Positions 24,956-33,503 of a DNA stretch of 64,000 bases are shown piece after piece. The DNA is taken from positions 25,995 through 89,994 of the forward strand of contig CAZRCZ010000022.1 of NCBI GenBank assembly GCA_964598765.1, written 5' to 3'. How positions within the stretch are numbered: the first letter of the stretch is position 1; each line of letters opens with the position of its first letter. Source of the stretch: CAZRCZ01 sp964598765 (lineage in GTDB: Bacteria; Sumerlaeota; Sumerlaeia; MVZB01; JAJFLK01). The translations under genes were made by a program, and so were the position numbers. Under the pieces are notes generated by a model that made no database searches, had not been told where the DNA came from, and saw nothing but the letters and a program-made list of their open reading frames with translations.

Positions 24956-26122
24956 CTACAGCTTTGTGAGGAACAGAACGCCCGCCACTTCCCTTCCATT
25001 TTTGAGCGCGTTCGCGGGACGCGGATGCGCCGCGTCGAAAACGAATAGCGACTCGTGCTTTTCCAGTGTGATTCCCTCCGGCGGCGTCTTCTTTTCGACG
25101 GGATTCACGGGAATCCGATCCAGCTTTAAATGGCGCGCGAAAAATTCATAAACCGGCGCGCGTTTGCTGTAGCCGTAATCGTGCCCTTCATAGGGCAAAT
25201 GAAAATTTTGCACGTCCTTTTCCTTGCCGTAGAGATGAAAGACATTCCAAATATAGGGCATCTCCACGCCCGGAACGTTTTTCGTCCAATCGTCGCCGTC
25301 CGAAACCACAAGCAAAGGGCGTGGCGCGGTCATCGCGGCGATCTCGCAGTTATTCGTCTCCGGGTCTTGGTGAATCGGCAATCCGCTCTCGCATTGGCAT
25401 CCGCCGAAAAAGTGAGCCGACACCATCACCACCGGCGCGCTGACGGTGATCCGGTCATCGGTTGCCGTGACGAGCATCGTCTGGGTCCCTCCTCCCGATG
25501 CGCCCGTGACGCCGATCTGCGTCGGGTCCACGTCGTCGAGACTCGTTAAAAAATCAATGACCCTCATGCTGTTCCAAAGTTGAAGCGTCAAAACATTGGG
25601 ATCGTTGTGCGCCGCTTGATTGCACTCTCCCCAGCCGACCATGTCGTAGGCGAAGGCGACGGCTCCCATGCGCGCGAATTGCGCGCACCGCGCCTGCATA
25701 TCCGGGCGGGTCCGGGCGAACCATCCCTTGTCGTTGAAATGGCCGTGCGGATTAAGGATCGCCGGAAATTTTCCCGTCCGCCCCAAGGGACGATAAAGAT
25801 TTCCGGTGACGTAAAATCCGGGCAGGCTCTCGAACGCCACATTCTCGACGCTGTAGCCTTCGTGTTCCCGACGGCTGTGAATAATCGGGTTCAAGGGACA
25901 ACGTTCAGGCAAAGGATCAAGATGCGCGCCGCGCAAGATTCCCTTGCGAATCGCGGCCCTCCGCGCTTCCCATTCCTCGCGCGTCGAATAAAGTTGGGAA
26001 AATTTGCGTAGCTGTATCGCCCCTTCTTCCTCGCCGGCGAATGTTCGAGCTGGCGAACACAAAAAAATCAAAACGACCATGCCGAAGCGAAATGCTCTCG
26101 TCGTCTCAAGCAACTTTTTCAT
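24956..26122 (-). CDS. Acetylxylan-esterase-like secreted alpha/beta hydrolase
   Basis: A 388-aa secreted hydrolase with signal peptide (FGMVVLIFLCSPARTFAG). The nucleophile elbow is GASGGGTQT, the oxyanion/beta-strand region is PAILNPHGHFNDKG, and the catalytic Asp/His candidates are VSDGDDWTKN and YEGHDYGYSK. It resembles the acetylxylan esterase/cephalosporin-C deacetylase-type hydrolases common in polysaccharide-degrading bacteria. It stands alone; the next gene downstream on the strand is rlpA, about 90 bases away. It may remove acyl groups from plant or algal glycans. Confidence 0.78.
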   Translation of the reverse strand: MKKLLETTRAFRFGMVVLIFLCSPARTFAGEEEGAIQLRKFSQLYSTREEWEARRAAIRKGILRGAHLDPLPERCPLNPIIHSRREHEGYSVENVAFESLPGFYVTGNLYRPLGRTGKFPAILNPHGHFNDKGWFARTRPDMQARCAQFARMGAVAFAYDMVGWGECNQAAHNDPNVLTLQLWNSMRVIDFLTSLDDVDPTQIGVTGASGGGTQTMLVTATDDRITVSAPVVMVSAHFFGGCQCESGLPIHQDPETNNCEIAAMTAPRPLLVVSDGDDWTKNVPGVEMPYIWNVFHLYGKEKDVQNFHLPYEGHDYGYSKRAPVYEFFARHLKLDRIPVNPVEKKTPPEGITLEKHESLFVFDAAHPRPANALKNGREVAGVLFLTKL

Positions 26123-26127
26123 TTCTT

Positions 26128-26178
26128 GTTTGTCCTCTCTCCGCGCGCTCTGCGCCTCTGCGTTTGAATTCCCTCTAC
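26128..26178. repeat. Half copy of hairpin repeat family B
   Basis: The segment CTCTCCGCGCGCTCTGCGCC (continuing TCTGCGTTTGAATTCC) matches a right arm of the family. The left arm is absent. It lies between the hydrolase and the peroxiredoxin genes. Confidence 0.45.
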
Positions 26179-26193
26179 GCTCTCAAAAAAACC

Positions 26194-26643
26194 TCACGAC
26201 GCCAAAAGCGATTCCACGAATTGTATCACTTCATCCCAGCGGCGATAGAAAAAAGGAAAGATGCTCGACGTTCCCAAAATCTCTCCGCTCGGCGCGACCA
26301 CCGCGAATCCCCTCTTCGTCCGGAGCCAACCCCACAGCCCCAACGCCTTCAGCAATGTCCCCTCCGGATCGGAAATCAATTCGAATGGCAATTGCTTCTC
26401 CCGTTTGAATCGCTCGTGTTTTTCAGGCGAGGCCTGATTGATCCCCCACCATCGGCACGCCAACCCCGCCATCTCCGGCCAATGGTCGCGGTAACTGCAA
26501 AGCTGGCGCGTGCAGACCGGCGTGAAATCCATCGGATAAGCGATAAAGACCGTCACCCGCTCTCCGCCGATCATTTCGCGCAAGCTCTTCTTCCCTGCCG
26601 TCGTCTCAAACGATTCGTTCAGAATCTCGTTCAGACCCGCCAT
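26194..26643 (-). CDS. Peroxiredoxin (AhpC/TSA family)
   Basis: A 149-aa thiol peroxidase. The peroxidatic motif is DFTPVCTRQLC, with the catalytic Cys in PVCT and a possible second Cys 5 residues later. The thioredoxin-like fold continues with ISDPEGTLLKALGLWG. This places it in the 1-Cys/BCP-like group. GGGGAGAG lies before ATG 26643. It is cytoplasmic and probably detoxifies peroxides. No thioredoxin or AhpF gene is adjacent. Confidence 0.85.
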   Translation of the reverse strand: MAGLNEILNESFETTAGKKSLREMIGGERVTVFIAYPMDFTPVCTRQLCSYRDHWPEMAGLACRWWGINQASPEKHERFKREKQLPFELISDPEGTLLKALGLWGWLRTKRGFAVVAPSGEILGTSSIFPFFYRRWDEVIQFVESLLAS

Positions 26644-26771
26644 CTTTCTCTCCCCTTGCCGCGTCGTCGGTGAGCATAGCGGGAGCGACGGAAGGGTTCA
26701 ATGGGGAAGACGAATTTCCTCGACGCCGGATGCATTTCACCTTTCCGATAGAAAACGGGAGCGAGGTGCAG

Positions 26772-26871
26772 GAGGACGTCAACGGCGTTCTGCAACTCAG
26801 CCCAAGGTTGCCGAGCGAAGCGAGGCTACCTTGGGAATTCGGCCGGGTTCTGGCAACCCCAAGCGGGTTGC
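26772..26871. repeat. Dispersed repeat, family A, copy 3
   Basis: GGACGTCAACGGCGTTC, then CAGCCCAAGGTTG...CTACCTTGGGAATTC arms, then GCAACCCCAAGCGGGTTGCG. It lies in the 389-base gap (26644-27032) upstream of the SDR gene and is not translated in the chosen annotation. The rest of that gap shows nothing recognisable. Confidence 0.7.
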
Positions 26872-27032
26872 GCAATTTCTCGGAAGAGTGGATTGCGCCC
26901 TCGACGCTCCCCGCGCTTCAAATCAAGATTTCAGCTCGATTTCCTCTTTTGAACTTTTTCTTTCCCTGCGCTACTGTGCGGCACGAACCCGAATGTAGCG
27001 AAGACAGATTGAGCGAAATTGGAGAAGCGACG

Positions 27033-27806
27033 ATGAATCTTTCAGGACGAACGGCATTGGTGACCGGCGGCGGGCGCGGGATCGGCAAAGGATGCGCGAT
27101 GGCCTTGGCTCGCGCCGGAGCCGATGTTGCGATCACCTATCGCAAGGATGAGGAAGCGGCGAAGAGCGTGGTCGAGGAAATCAAGAAGCTCGGGCGCAAG
27201 GCGCTGGCGGTTTCGTGCGACGTGGCCTTCGAGGATCAGGTCAACGCGATGGTGAAGACCGTCTTGGAGCAAATGGGCAAAATTGACCTTTTGATCTGCA
27301 ACGCGGGCATCGCCTCACGTGGAAATCTCATTCACGACACGACGACCGAGGAACTGCGGCGCGTGCTGGATACGCACGTCTTGGGAAGTTTCTGGTGCGT
27401 CCGCGCCGCGCTGGATTCCCTGCGGGCGCAGGGCAACGCCCACGTCATTCTCATGTCATCCGTCGCGACAATTAATCACGGCGAGCGGGGCGCTCCTTAC
27501 AACATGGCAAAGTCGGCGATTGAGTCGCTCGGCAAAACGCTCAGCAAAGAGGAAGGTCCGAACGGGATTCGCGTCAACGTCATCGGACCCGGATTGATTG
27601 AAACCGACATGGGGCGGCGATTGATGAAGGCGCGGTCGGGTGTCGAGATCGAGGCGATCAAGGAGGCGTTCCCGTTCGGGCGCGTCGGCCAGCCGGAGGA
27701 CATCGGCAACCTCGCCGCGTTTCTCTGCTCGGAGGAAGGAAGCTATATTAGCGGTCAGGTGATTTATGTTCATGGGGGGGGCTTTCAGCGGCATAAGGTG
27801 GTCTAA
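27033..27806 (+). CDS. Short-chain dehydrogenase/reductase (FabG-like)
   Basis: A 257-aa classical SDR. The cofactor motif is TGGGRGIGKG at residues 11-20, followed by CNAGIASRG. The catalytic residues are the Ser in MSSVATI and Tyr/Lys in YNMAKSA. The C-terminal PFGRVGQPEDIGNLAAFLCS is typical. ATG 27033 is chosen because GGAG lies 8 bases before it and the upstream open frame crosses a dispersed repeat. Substrate unknown; FabG-like or sugar/alcohol dehydrogenase are both possible. It stands alone, upstream of trmD. Confidence 0.88.
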   Translation: MNLSGRTALVTGGGRGIGKGCAMALARAGADVAITYRKDEEAAKSVVEEIKKLGRKALAVSCDVAFEDQVNAMVKTVLEQMGKIDLLICNAGIASRGNLIHDTTTEELRRVLDTHVLGSFWCVRAALDSLRAQGNAHVILMSSVATINHGERGAPYNMAKSAIESLGKTLSKEEGPNGIRVNVIGPGLIETDMGRRLMKARSGVEIEAIKEAFPFGRVGQPEDIGNLAAFLCSEEGSYISGQVIYVHGGGFQRHKVV

Positions 27807-27823
27807 ACACGGACTTTTCCGAG

Positions 27824-27933
27824 TTCTTAATCTTAATCGTAATCTTAATCTTGAACTTGCATCTTTAATTCATCCGATAATCATGAGGACGGGGAGGAGG
27901 ATTACGATTAAGATCAAGATTATGATTAAGAAT
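27824..27933. repeat. TTAATCTTAATCGTAATC-type inverted repeat
   Basis: TTCTTAATCTTAATCGTAAT (27824-27843, continuing) is an imperfect inverted copy of ATTACGATTAAGATCAAGAT (27901-27920, continuing TATGATTAAGAAT). It is AT-rich and lies just before trmD, so it could form a hairpin in its leader. This is a repeat family different from A and B. Confidence 0.7.
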
Positions 27934-27979
27934 GGAAGAGTCGAGCGAGGCGCGGCCACGAAGAAGGCAGAGGTCCAGA

Positions 27980-28729
27980 GTGCGCATTGACATCCTCACT
28001 CTCTTCCCCGAAACCTTCGATTCCCCTCTAAAAGCGAGCATCTTGGGGAAAGCCGTCGAGGCCGGTCTTCTTTCCATTCATCTCCACCAAATCCGCGATT
28101 GGACGGAGGACAAACATCACGTCACCGACGACGCGCCTTATGGCGGCGGGGGGGGGATGGTGATGAAACCCGAGCCGGTCGTTCGCGCCGTTCGAGCAGT
28201 GAGGGAGCAAGCGGAAGCGGGCGGCCCAACGGCTCCCGTGATTTATCTCAGTCCGCAGGGGGAACTCCTGAACGCGCGGCTCGTCGGCGAATTGGCAAAA
28301 TTGCCCGGCATGATCTTGCTCTGCGGAAATTACGAGGGCATTGACGAGCGCGCGATGGAGATGGTCGTGGACCGCGAGATTTCCATCGGCGATTACGTCC
28401 TGACCGGCGGCGAGATCGCCGCGTTGGTTCTCCTCAACGCCGTCGCCCGCAAAGTTCCCGGGGTTTTGGGCAACGCTGATTCCGCCGTCCATGATTCCTT
28501 CGAGGATGGATTGCTGGATTTTCCGCATTACACGCGCCCTGAAGTTTTTGAAGGCCACTCGGTTCCTGAGATTCTCATCGGCGGTCATCACGCCAAAATC
28601 GCCCAATGGCGCCGAAGCGAAGCCCTCCGACGCACCGCGCTTCGGCGGCCTGATCTCTTGAAGACAATCAATTTGGACGACGAAGACAAAAAGTGGATCG
28701 AATATGTCCGAAGCGAACGCGAGAAGTGA
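27980..28729 (+). CDS. trmD: tRNA (guanine-N1)-methyltransferase
   Basis: A 249-aa SPOUT-class enzyme that methylates G37 of tRNAs reading CUN, CCN and CGG codons. The motifs are IDILTLFPETF, YGGGGGMVMKPEP, LLCGNYEGIDERAM and the knot region EISIGDYVLTGGEIAALVLLNAVARKVPGVLGN, then HYTRPEVFEGHSVPEILIGGHH. GTG 27980 is chosen (AGAGG just before it) because the family N-terminus is M-R-I-D-I. It overlaps the next methyltransferase by 26 bases. The usual neighbours rpsP, rimM and rplS are absent here. Confidence 0.95.
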   Translation: MRIDILTLFPETFDSPLKASILGKAVEAGLLSIHLHQIRDWTEDKHHVTDDAPYGGGGGMVMKPEPVVRAVRAVREQAEAGGPTAPVIYLSPQGELLNARLVGELAKLPGMILLCGNYEGIDERAMEMVVDREISIGDYVLTGGEIAALVLLNAVARKVPGVLGNADSAVHDSFEDGLLDFPHYTRPEVFEGHSVPEILIGGHHAKIAQWRRSEALRRTALRRPDLLKTINLDDEDKKWIEYVRSEREK

Positions 28730-29291
28730 ATTCGACATGGGACTTTCCGTCGCGCTCGTTCATTATCCAACGGTCAATAAGCAAGGGACGGTCGTCGCGA
28801 CGTCGGTGACGAATTTCGACGTGCACGACATCGCGCGCGCGGCGCGCACGTTTGATCTCGACCACTACTTCATCGTCACTCCCCTCGCCATGCAACGCGA
28901 TTTCGTGCGCCGCATCATGCAACATTGGTTGGAGGGCGAAGGAGCCGAATACAATCCCTCGCGGCGCGAGTCGCTGGAAAATGTCGAGGTCCTGCCCGAT
29001 TTGGTCGCCGTGGGCAACGCGATAGCGCGGGAACATGGACGCGAACCGTATTGGGTGGCGACCTCCGCCCGCGCGGGAAAATTGACGGCCACGTCAGAGG
29101 ACATTCAAAACCGATTAAAGGCGGGCGAAAATGTTTGCCTCATCTTTGGAACCGGATACGGCCTCCATTCCGAAGTCATGGAATTGGCCGACGCCGTGTT
29201 GGAGCCGATTCGTGGACCGGGCGATTTCAACCACTTGTCGGTGCGCTCGGCGGTCTCGATTTATTTGGATCGGTTGGTAGGACGTGTTTGA
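28704..29291 (+). CDS. SAM-dependent RNA methyltransferase (PF09936-type)
   Basis: A 195-aa SPOUT-like protein. It shows LSVALVHYPTVNKQGTVVATSVTNFDVHDIARAARTF and the knot-forming LIFGTGYGLHSEVMELAD...GDFNHLSVRSAVSIYLDRL, matching the predicted RNA methyltransferase family usually encoded next to trmD. It overlaps trmD by 26 bases and is surely co-expressed. The modified nucleotide is unknown. A family B hairpin follows its stop. Confidence 0.85.
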   Translation: MSEANARSEFDMGLSVALVHYPTVNKQGTVVATSVTNFDVHDIARAARTFDLDHYFIVTPLAMQRDFVRRIMQHWLEGEGAEYNPSRRESLENVEVLPDLVAVGNAIAREHGREPYWVATSARAGKLTATSEDIQNRLKAGENVCLIFGTGYGLHSEVMELADAVLEPIRGPGDFNHLSVRSAVSIYLDRLVGRV

Positions 29292-29302
29292 AAAAGAACG
29301 GA

Positions 29303-29390
29303 ATTAACGATAAGGACGCAGAGACGCAACGACGCAATAAAGAATTCCAAGAACTTCCTTGCGTCTCTGCGTTTTTGCGCTAAATTTGAA
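29303..29390. repeat. Hairpin repeat, family B, between convergent genes
   Basis: The left arm includes TAAGGACGCAGAGACGCAAC and the right arm includes CCTTGCGTCTCTGCGTTTTT. It sits exactly in the gap between two convergent genes, where a bidirectional terminator would be useful. Confidence 0.75.
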
Positions 29391-29395
29391 TTCGA

Positions 29396-30478
29396 TTATT
29401 GATTTTCATGACCAAGAGATTGTTCGCTTGATCCGGCGCTCTGAACTTGAAGGACCGGAGATTTCCGAATTGGGTCTTGCGAGAACAAGGATTTCTCTCC
29501 AGCTTCTGTAGTCCCGCCCAAGATTTGCGCTCCGGAAACGAGCAGGATCGCTTCTTCTCTGCTTGACCGTCCTTGCTCAATCGCGCTGATCGCCTCGATT
29601 TCCTCCGCGGTCACGACCGAATCGCGCGGGGTTTGAACCGCGTTCGAACGGCAGATCGGCGTGAATTTCCCTCCCTTGCGGAGCAAACCCAACTCCGCGA
29701 TCCAACGGCGATTGGGTCGGGGCAGATGGACATACCAGCTTCCGACGAACGGCTTGACCGGAACGTCGAAGTAAACCGAGCCTTCGAGCTTTCTCCCCTC
29801 CCCGACCCCCATGTCGTAAATTCGCAATGCAAGCGAAAGCTCGTTTTCCTTGCCGGTCCTTCCCCAGCCGAATTTCAATCGGTCGCTCAACGCGATCTCC
29901 CAGTAGGCCATGAGCCATTGCGGATCGCGCACGAGCAGGACCAGCCGCGTCAATTCATAGAAGGACGGAAGTTCCCGGTCGGTCTCTTTCGTGGCGGCCG
30001 GTGCTTCGGGGATTTCCGCCGCCGCGCCTCCCGGTTCGAGATCATTATTCACCGCTTGCGCCGTCGTCATATCGCCTGCGGAGGATGCGTCCGATTGCGC
30101 GGGAGAAATTGGGGGACTGAGAAGAATCGTCGCGGGGACGGGCAATAAAACGGCGGATTCGGACGCCGACGTTTCCCCGCCGCTTTGTCCTCGCAAGGCC
30201 ACGGGACTTGCCTGCGCGGCGGATCGCGCCGCCTTTTGTATCGCCGCTTTTTCCGAAGGTTCAACGACCCCTTCGGAACGCTTCCTTTTCGTTCTTAATT
30301 TAGGGAATTCCGTTGCTGGTTCTGAATCTTGGGCGGATTTTCGTCCCTTGCCCGTGATCGCCTTCTTCATCTTCTCCACGGTGGTCCGAATCCGGTCCCC
30401 CACGCCGGATTTTTCGGAATCGGCGACTGATTCCCTCTTTTTTTCCTTTGATTCTTGGGAGTCTTTTTTACCGGTCAC
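29396..30478 (-). CDS. DUF4912 domain protein with long disordered N-terminal region
   Basis: About 360 aa. The first ~190 residues are charged and Ala/Pro/Ser-rich (KKMKKAITGKGRKS, KLRTKRKRSEG) and look disordered. The C-terminal part is DUF4912: LTRLVLLVRDPQWLMAYWEI, RIYDMGV, FDVPVKPFVGSWYVHLPRPNRRW and AELGLLRKGGKF. The domain is found across diverse bacteria without a known function. GTG 30478 is chosen because GGGGAAG lies 7 bases before it; a TTG at 30505 is the alternative. It is divergent from sppA. Confidence 0.75.
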   Translation of the reverse strand: MTGKKDSQESKEKKRESVADSEKSGVGDRIRTTVEKMKKAITGKGRKSAQDSEPATEFPKLRTKRKRSEGVVEPSEKAAIQKAARSAAQASPVALRGQSGGETSASESAVLLPVPATILLSPPISPAQSDASSAGDMTTAQAVNNDLEPGGAAAEIPEAPAATKETDRELPSFYELTRLVLLVRDPQWLMAYWEIALSDRLKFGWGRTGKENELSLALRIYDMGVGEGRKLEGSVYFDVPVKPFVGSWYVHLPRPNRRWIAELGLLRKGGKFTPICRSNAVQTPRDSVVTAEEIEAISAIEQGRSSREEAILLVSGAQILGGTTEAGEKSLFSQDPIRKSPVLQVQSAGSSEQSLGHENQ

Positions 30479-30635
30479 GATGTTTCTTCCCCAACAGTGT
30501 CTCAAACCTAACCAAATTCATGCCAAGCTGTATGCGACACAATCTTCGGGCTACGACTCTATGGGGGAAGGACCATGGGGGCAACCCCTATTTTTCTGAA
30601 CTTGGATTGTTGCGGGATCTTTGCAAACTCCGGTT

Positions 30636-30757
30636 GTGGAGTGCGGCGGCTTGCCGCCGCTTTTCCAGCGCGAGCTTGCTCGCGCCCGGATGCCGAATGC
30701 CTCTGATACGATGGCAAGCCGCTACGACCAAAACAGGCGCAACCTTTCGCACTCCAC
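30636..30757. repeat. MITE-like element with perfect 10-bp terminal inverted repeats
   Basis: GTGGAGTGCG (30636-30645) and CGCACTCCAC (30748-30757) are exact inverted copies bounding a 122-base element. Inside are two palindromes, GCGGCGGCTTGCCGCCGC (about 30642-30659) and GCGCGAGCTTGCTCGCGC (about 30669-30686). No reading frame of note is inside. It lies in the 365-base divergent gap between the DUF4912 gene and sppA. Confidence 0.75.
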
Positions 30758-30888
30758 TTCATCCTCGGAAAATTCGTGCGATTGGTCCATTTCGTCCACC
30801 TTGACGTTGACCGACCACCGAAGCTTGGTTATCCTGTTGCATCATGCAGACCAAAACATCCCTCCGCTCGGGTCAATCCCAAAACTTT

Positions 30889-31920
30889 ATGAGGAAACCC
30901 AAAAGTTTCTACCACGCAACATGCAGGTTCCTCCTTCTGGCTTCTTTAGCGATGTCGGCCGGTTGCATCAATTTACCCTCCACGATTTTCGGTGAAGCGC
31001 GAGGACCCGTGTCTATGGAAACCCTCCTTCCGGCGGATCATTGGTATTCGTCGGATCGAATTTTGCTTCTGGACCTTAGCGGCGAAATTTCGATGGCCGA
31101 CAGCGAGGGATTGTTCGGCAGAACCACGCCGGGGACGTTGGTCGAACTCAAGGACCGCCTCATGGCGGCGGAAAAAAACGACCGGATCAAGGCGGTCATC
31201 CTCAAGATTGATTCTCCCGGCGGAAGTGTCACCGCTTCGGATGCCATTTTTCATGAATTGATGGAATTCAAGAAGAAGATGGAAATTCCCATCATTGCGA
31301 TCATGGGGGATACGGCCGCGTCGGGCGGACTTTACGTCGCCATGGCCGCCGACCAAATCTACGCGATGCCGACGACCGTCACCGGAAGTATCGGCGTCAT
31401 CACGCTTCTGCCCGGCCTGAAAGGTCTCTCGGAAAAGGTTGGCTTCGAAATGCGCGTGATTAAATCGGCCGAAAATAAAGATTTGGGTTCGCCGTGGCGC
31501 GATCTCTCCGAGTCGGAGCGGAAAATTTTCCAAAGCCTGATAGACGAAATGTATGATCGCTTTCAAGAGATCATTGTTCAATCGCGTGGAAAGAAGGGGT
31601 TGACGCGGGAAAAGCTCAAGGAATTTGCCGACGGGCGCGTCTTTGACGGTCCGGCGGCGGTCAAATACGGCCTCGTGGACGGCGTGATGTATTTTGACGA
31701 CGTGATCAAACAGGCGAAAAAATCGGCCAATCTCAGCGACGCCGCCGTCGTCAGCTACGAATATCCCGGCGGTTATCGCGGCAACGTTTATGCGCGCGGC
31801 TCCGCGCCGAAACCGCAAGCGGGATTCGGCGCAAGCGAAGTCAATCTTTTCAAAATGGATTTGGGTTTAAAATCCGCTTGGCCCTCCGGCGCGCGATTTC
31901 TTTACATGTGGGTTCCTTAG
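30889..31920 (+). CDS. sppA: Signal peptide peptidase SppA-type S49 lipoprotein
   Basis: A 343-aa S49-family serine protease, single-domain (about half of E. coli SppA). A lipobox ASLAMSAGC follows a basic N-terminus, so it is probably a membrane-anchored lipoprotein. The conserved elements are VILKIDSPGGSVTASDAI, GDTAASGGLYVAMAAD (catalytic Ser in AASGG) and TVTGSIGVI. A Lys base is expected after the VDG region. ATG 30889 gives a normal lipoprotein signal; ATG 30844 is possible. Its role is degradation of signal peptides or membrane protein quality control. Confidence 0.85.
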   Translation: MRKPKSFYHATCRFLLLASLAMSAGCINLPSTIFGEARGPVSMETLLPADHWYSSDRILLLDLSGEISMADSEGLFGRTTPGTLVELKDRLMAAEKNDRIKAVILKIDSPGGSVTASDAIFHELMEFKKKMEIPIIAIMGDTAASGGLYVAMAADQIYAMPTTVTGSIGVITLLPGLKGLSEKVGFEMRVIKSAENKDLGSPWRDLSESERKIFQSLIDEMYDRFQEIIVQSRGKKGLTREKLKEFADGRVFDGPAAVKYGLVDGVMYFDDVIKQAKKSANLSDAAVVSYEYPGGYRGNVYARGSAPKPQAGFGASEVNLFKMDLGLKSAWPSGARFLYMWVP

Positions 31921-31951
31921 GCAAGCGCGATTCAAATGCGACGCATTAATT

Positions 31952-31984
31952 CTCTTCTCTGTGCCTCTGTGTCTCTGTGGTAAA
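31952..31984. repeat. Half copy of hairpin repeat family B
   Basis: CTTCTCTGTGCCTCTGTGTC followed by TCTGTGGTAAA is a right arm without partner, placed between sppA and argJ. Confidence 0.5.
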
Positions 31985-32025
31985 TCTTTTATTGTAGGCA
32001 ATTCAAAAAGCGGAAATTATTGTTC

Positions 32026-33228
32026 ATGTCCACGAAGCACAATCTTCACATTCCCAAGGGATTCCTTGCAGGCGGAATCCGCGCCGGAATCAAAAGTTCC
32101 TCCAAACGGGATTTGGGAATGATTTATTCCCCGCATCCGGCGATTGCCGCCGCCGTTTTCACGACCAACCGATTTCAAGCCGCTCCCGTCACGGTTTGCA
32201 GGAAAAGACTGACCTTTCCGGGCCGTCACATTCGCGGCGTCATCGTCAATAGCGGCAACGCCAACGCGATGACCAGAGCCGAAGGAATCAAGGATGCCAC
32301 GGCGATGGCCGTCGCCGCCGAAAGGGCTACCGGCTCCCCCGCCGGTTCCTTTCTGGTCGCCTCGACGGGCATCATCGGCAAGCGTCTCCCCCTGCAATGC
32401 ATCGTCGAAGGCGTTCCCAAGCTCGCGGCATCCCTTTCCGAAATCGGCTGGGACGATTTTGCCGAAGCGATCATGACAACCGACCTTCGAAAAAAAATCA
32501 GTTGCCGGAGTGTTACGCTTTCAAACGGTAAGCGCTGTTCCATTTTGGGCATCACGAAGGGATCGGGGATGATCCAACCCAATCTGGCGACCATGTTGGC
32601 CTTCATCGTCACTGATTTTCCTCTGTCGAAAGGGGAAGCCCGGATACGCCTTCATTCAGCGGTAGACCAATCCTTCAATTGCCTGACCGTGGACGGCCAG
32701 ACCAGCACCAACGACATGGTTTTATTGATGGGAAGTCAATCCGGCGCGGGACGCCCGTCTCATTCGCTCAAGGATTCTAAATCGTTCGAGAACGCCTTAA
32801 CCGAAGTCTGCCAAGACCTCGCCCGCGCCATTGCGCTGGATGGCGAAGGAGCAACCAAGCTCGTGACGATTCGCGTCCAAGGAGCCAAGTATCGGAAATA
32901 TGCGCGCACACTCGCGCTGGAGGTCGCCAATTCGGCGTTGGTCAAGACCGCCATTCACGGCGAAAATCCGAATTGGGGAAGAATTGTTCAGGCGCTCGGT
33001 CAAACGAAGGTCCCCTTTTCACCGGATCACGTCGCTGTCAAAATTCAAAAAACGCCGACGTTGATCGGCGGGCTTCCCTGCAAATTCGACCGCGACGCCT
33101 TGAGTAAGAAAATGAAAAGCGCGGAAATTCTCATCGAAATCAAAATGGGCAACGGTCCCGGCTCCGCCGAGGTGTGGACCTGCGATTTCAGCAAGGATTA
33201 CATTCGGATCAACGCGGAATATAATTGA
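32026..33228 (+). CDS. argJ: Bifunctional ornithine/glutamate N-acetyltransferase (ArgJ)
   Basis: A 400-aa ArgJ family enzyme of arginine biosynthesis. Motifs are SGNANAMT (oxyanion region), ASTGIIGKRLP, and the self-cleavage site KGSGMIQPNLATMLAF, where the Thr in LATML becomes the nucleophile. DGQTSTNDMV and HGENPNWGRI near the end are also conserved. The usual A in MIAPNMATML is Q/N-substituted here, mildly unusual. ATG 32026 is chosen over TTG 32020. The TGA overlaps the ATG of the next small gene. Whether it uses acetyl-CoA cannot be told. Confidence 0.92.
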   Translation: MSTKHNLHIPKGFLAGGIRAGIKSSSKRDLGMIYSPHPAIAAAVFTTNRFQAAPVTVCRKRLTFPGRHIRGVIVNSGNANAMTRAEGIKDATAMAVAAERATGSPAGSFLVASTGIIGKRLPLQCIVEGVPKLAASLSEIGWDDFAEAIMTTDLRKKISCRSVTLSNGKRCSILGITKGSGMIQPNLATMLAFIVTDFPLSKGEARIRLHSAVDQSFNCLTVDGQTSTNDMVLLMGSQSGAGRPSHSLKDSKSFENALTEVCQDLARAIALDGEGATKLVTIRVQGAKYRKYARTLALEVANSALVKTAIHGENPNWGRIVQALGQTKVPFSPDHVAVKIQKTPTLIGGLPCKFDRDALSKKMKSAEILIEIKMGNGPGSAEVWTCDFSKDYIRINAEYN

Positions 33229-33503
33229 TGATTCTCTACTGGATCATCCTCATTCTTATCAATATCCCTGTCTATTTAATGCTCGGAAAATTGATCTTCG
33301 ACGGATGGGACGATTTTTTCGAGGCGGTTGTCTATTTCATCAAACCTGATTGGTGGTCCATCTCCGACGGCGAATGGCTTGAGGACAAATGGGCCACCCT
33401 CAAATTAACGGGATTCGCCTTCCTCTGTTCGACCGTCGTTTACGGAGAACACGCAACAATGGGAACTCGGATTTTAGTGTGGTTAAACACCGGGACAAAA
33501 TGA
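33228..33503 (+). CDS. Small membrane-anchored protein between argJ and lnt
   Basis: A 91-aa protein with one strong N-terminal hydrophobic helix (LYWIILILINIPVYLMLGKLIF) and an aromatic/acidic region (DGWDDFFEAVVYFIKPDWWS). Its start overlaps the argJ stop (TGATG) and its stop overlaps the lnt start (ATGA at 33500-33503). The coupling to both neighbours suggests it is real and co-translated. The function is not recognised. Confidence 0.7.
   Translation: MILYWIILILINIPVYLMLGKLIFDGWDDFFEAVVYFIKPDWWSISDGEWLEDKWATLKLTGFAFLCSTVVYGEHATMGTRILVWLNTGTK

Noticed and set aside
26670..27032. N-terminal extension of the SDR protein
   Set aside because: The extension is encoded by a family A repeat and the SDR family begins at the ATG 27033 with a good ribosome site.
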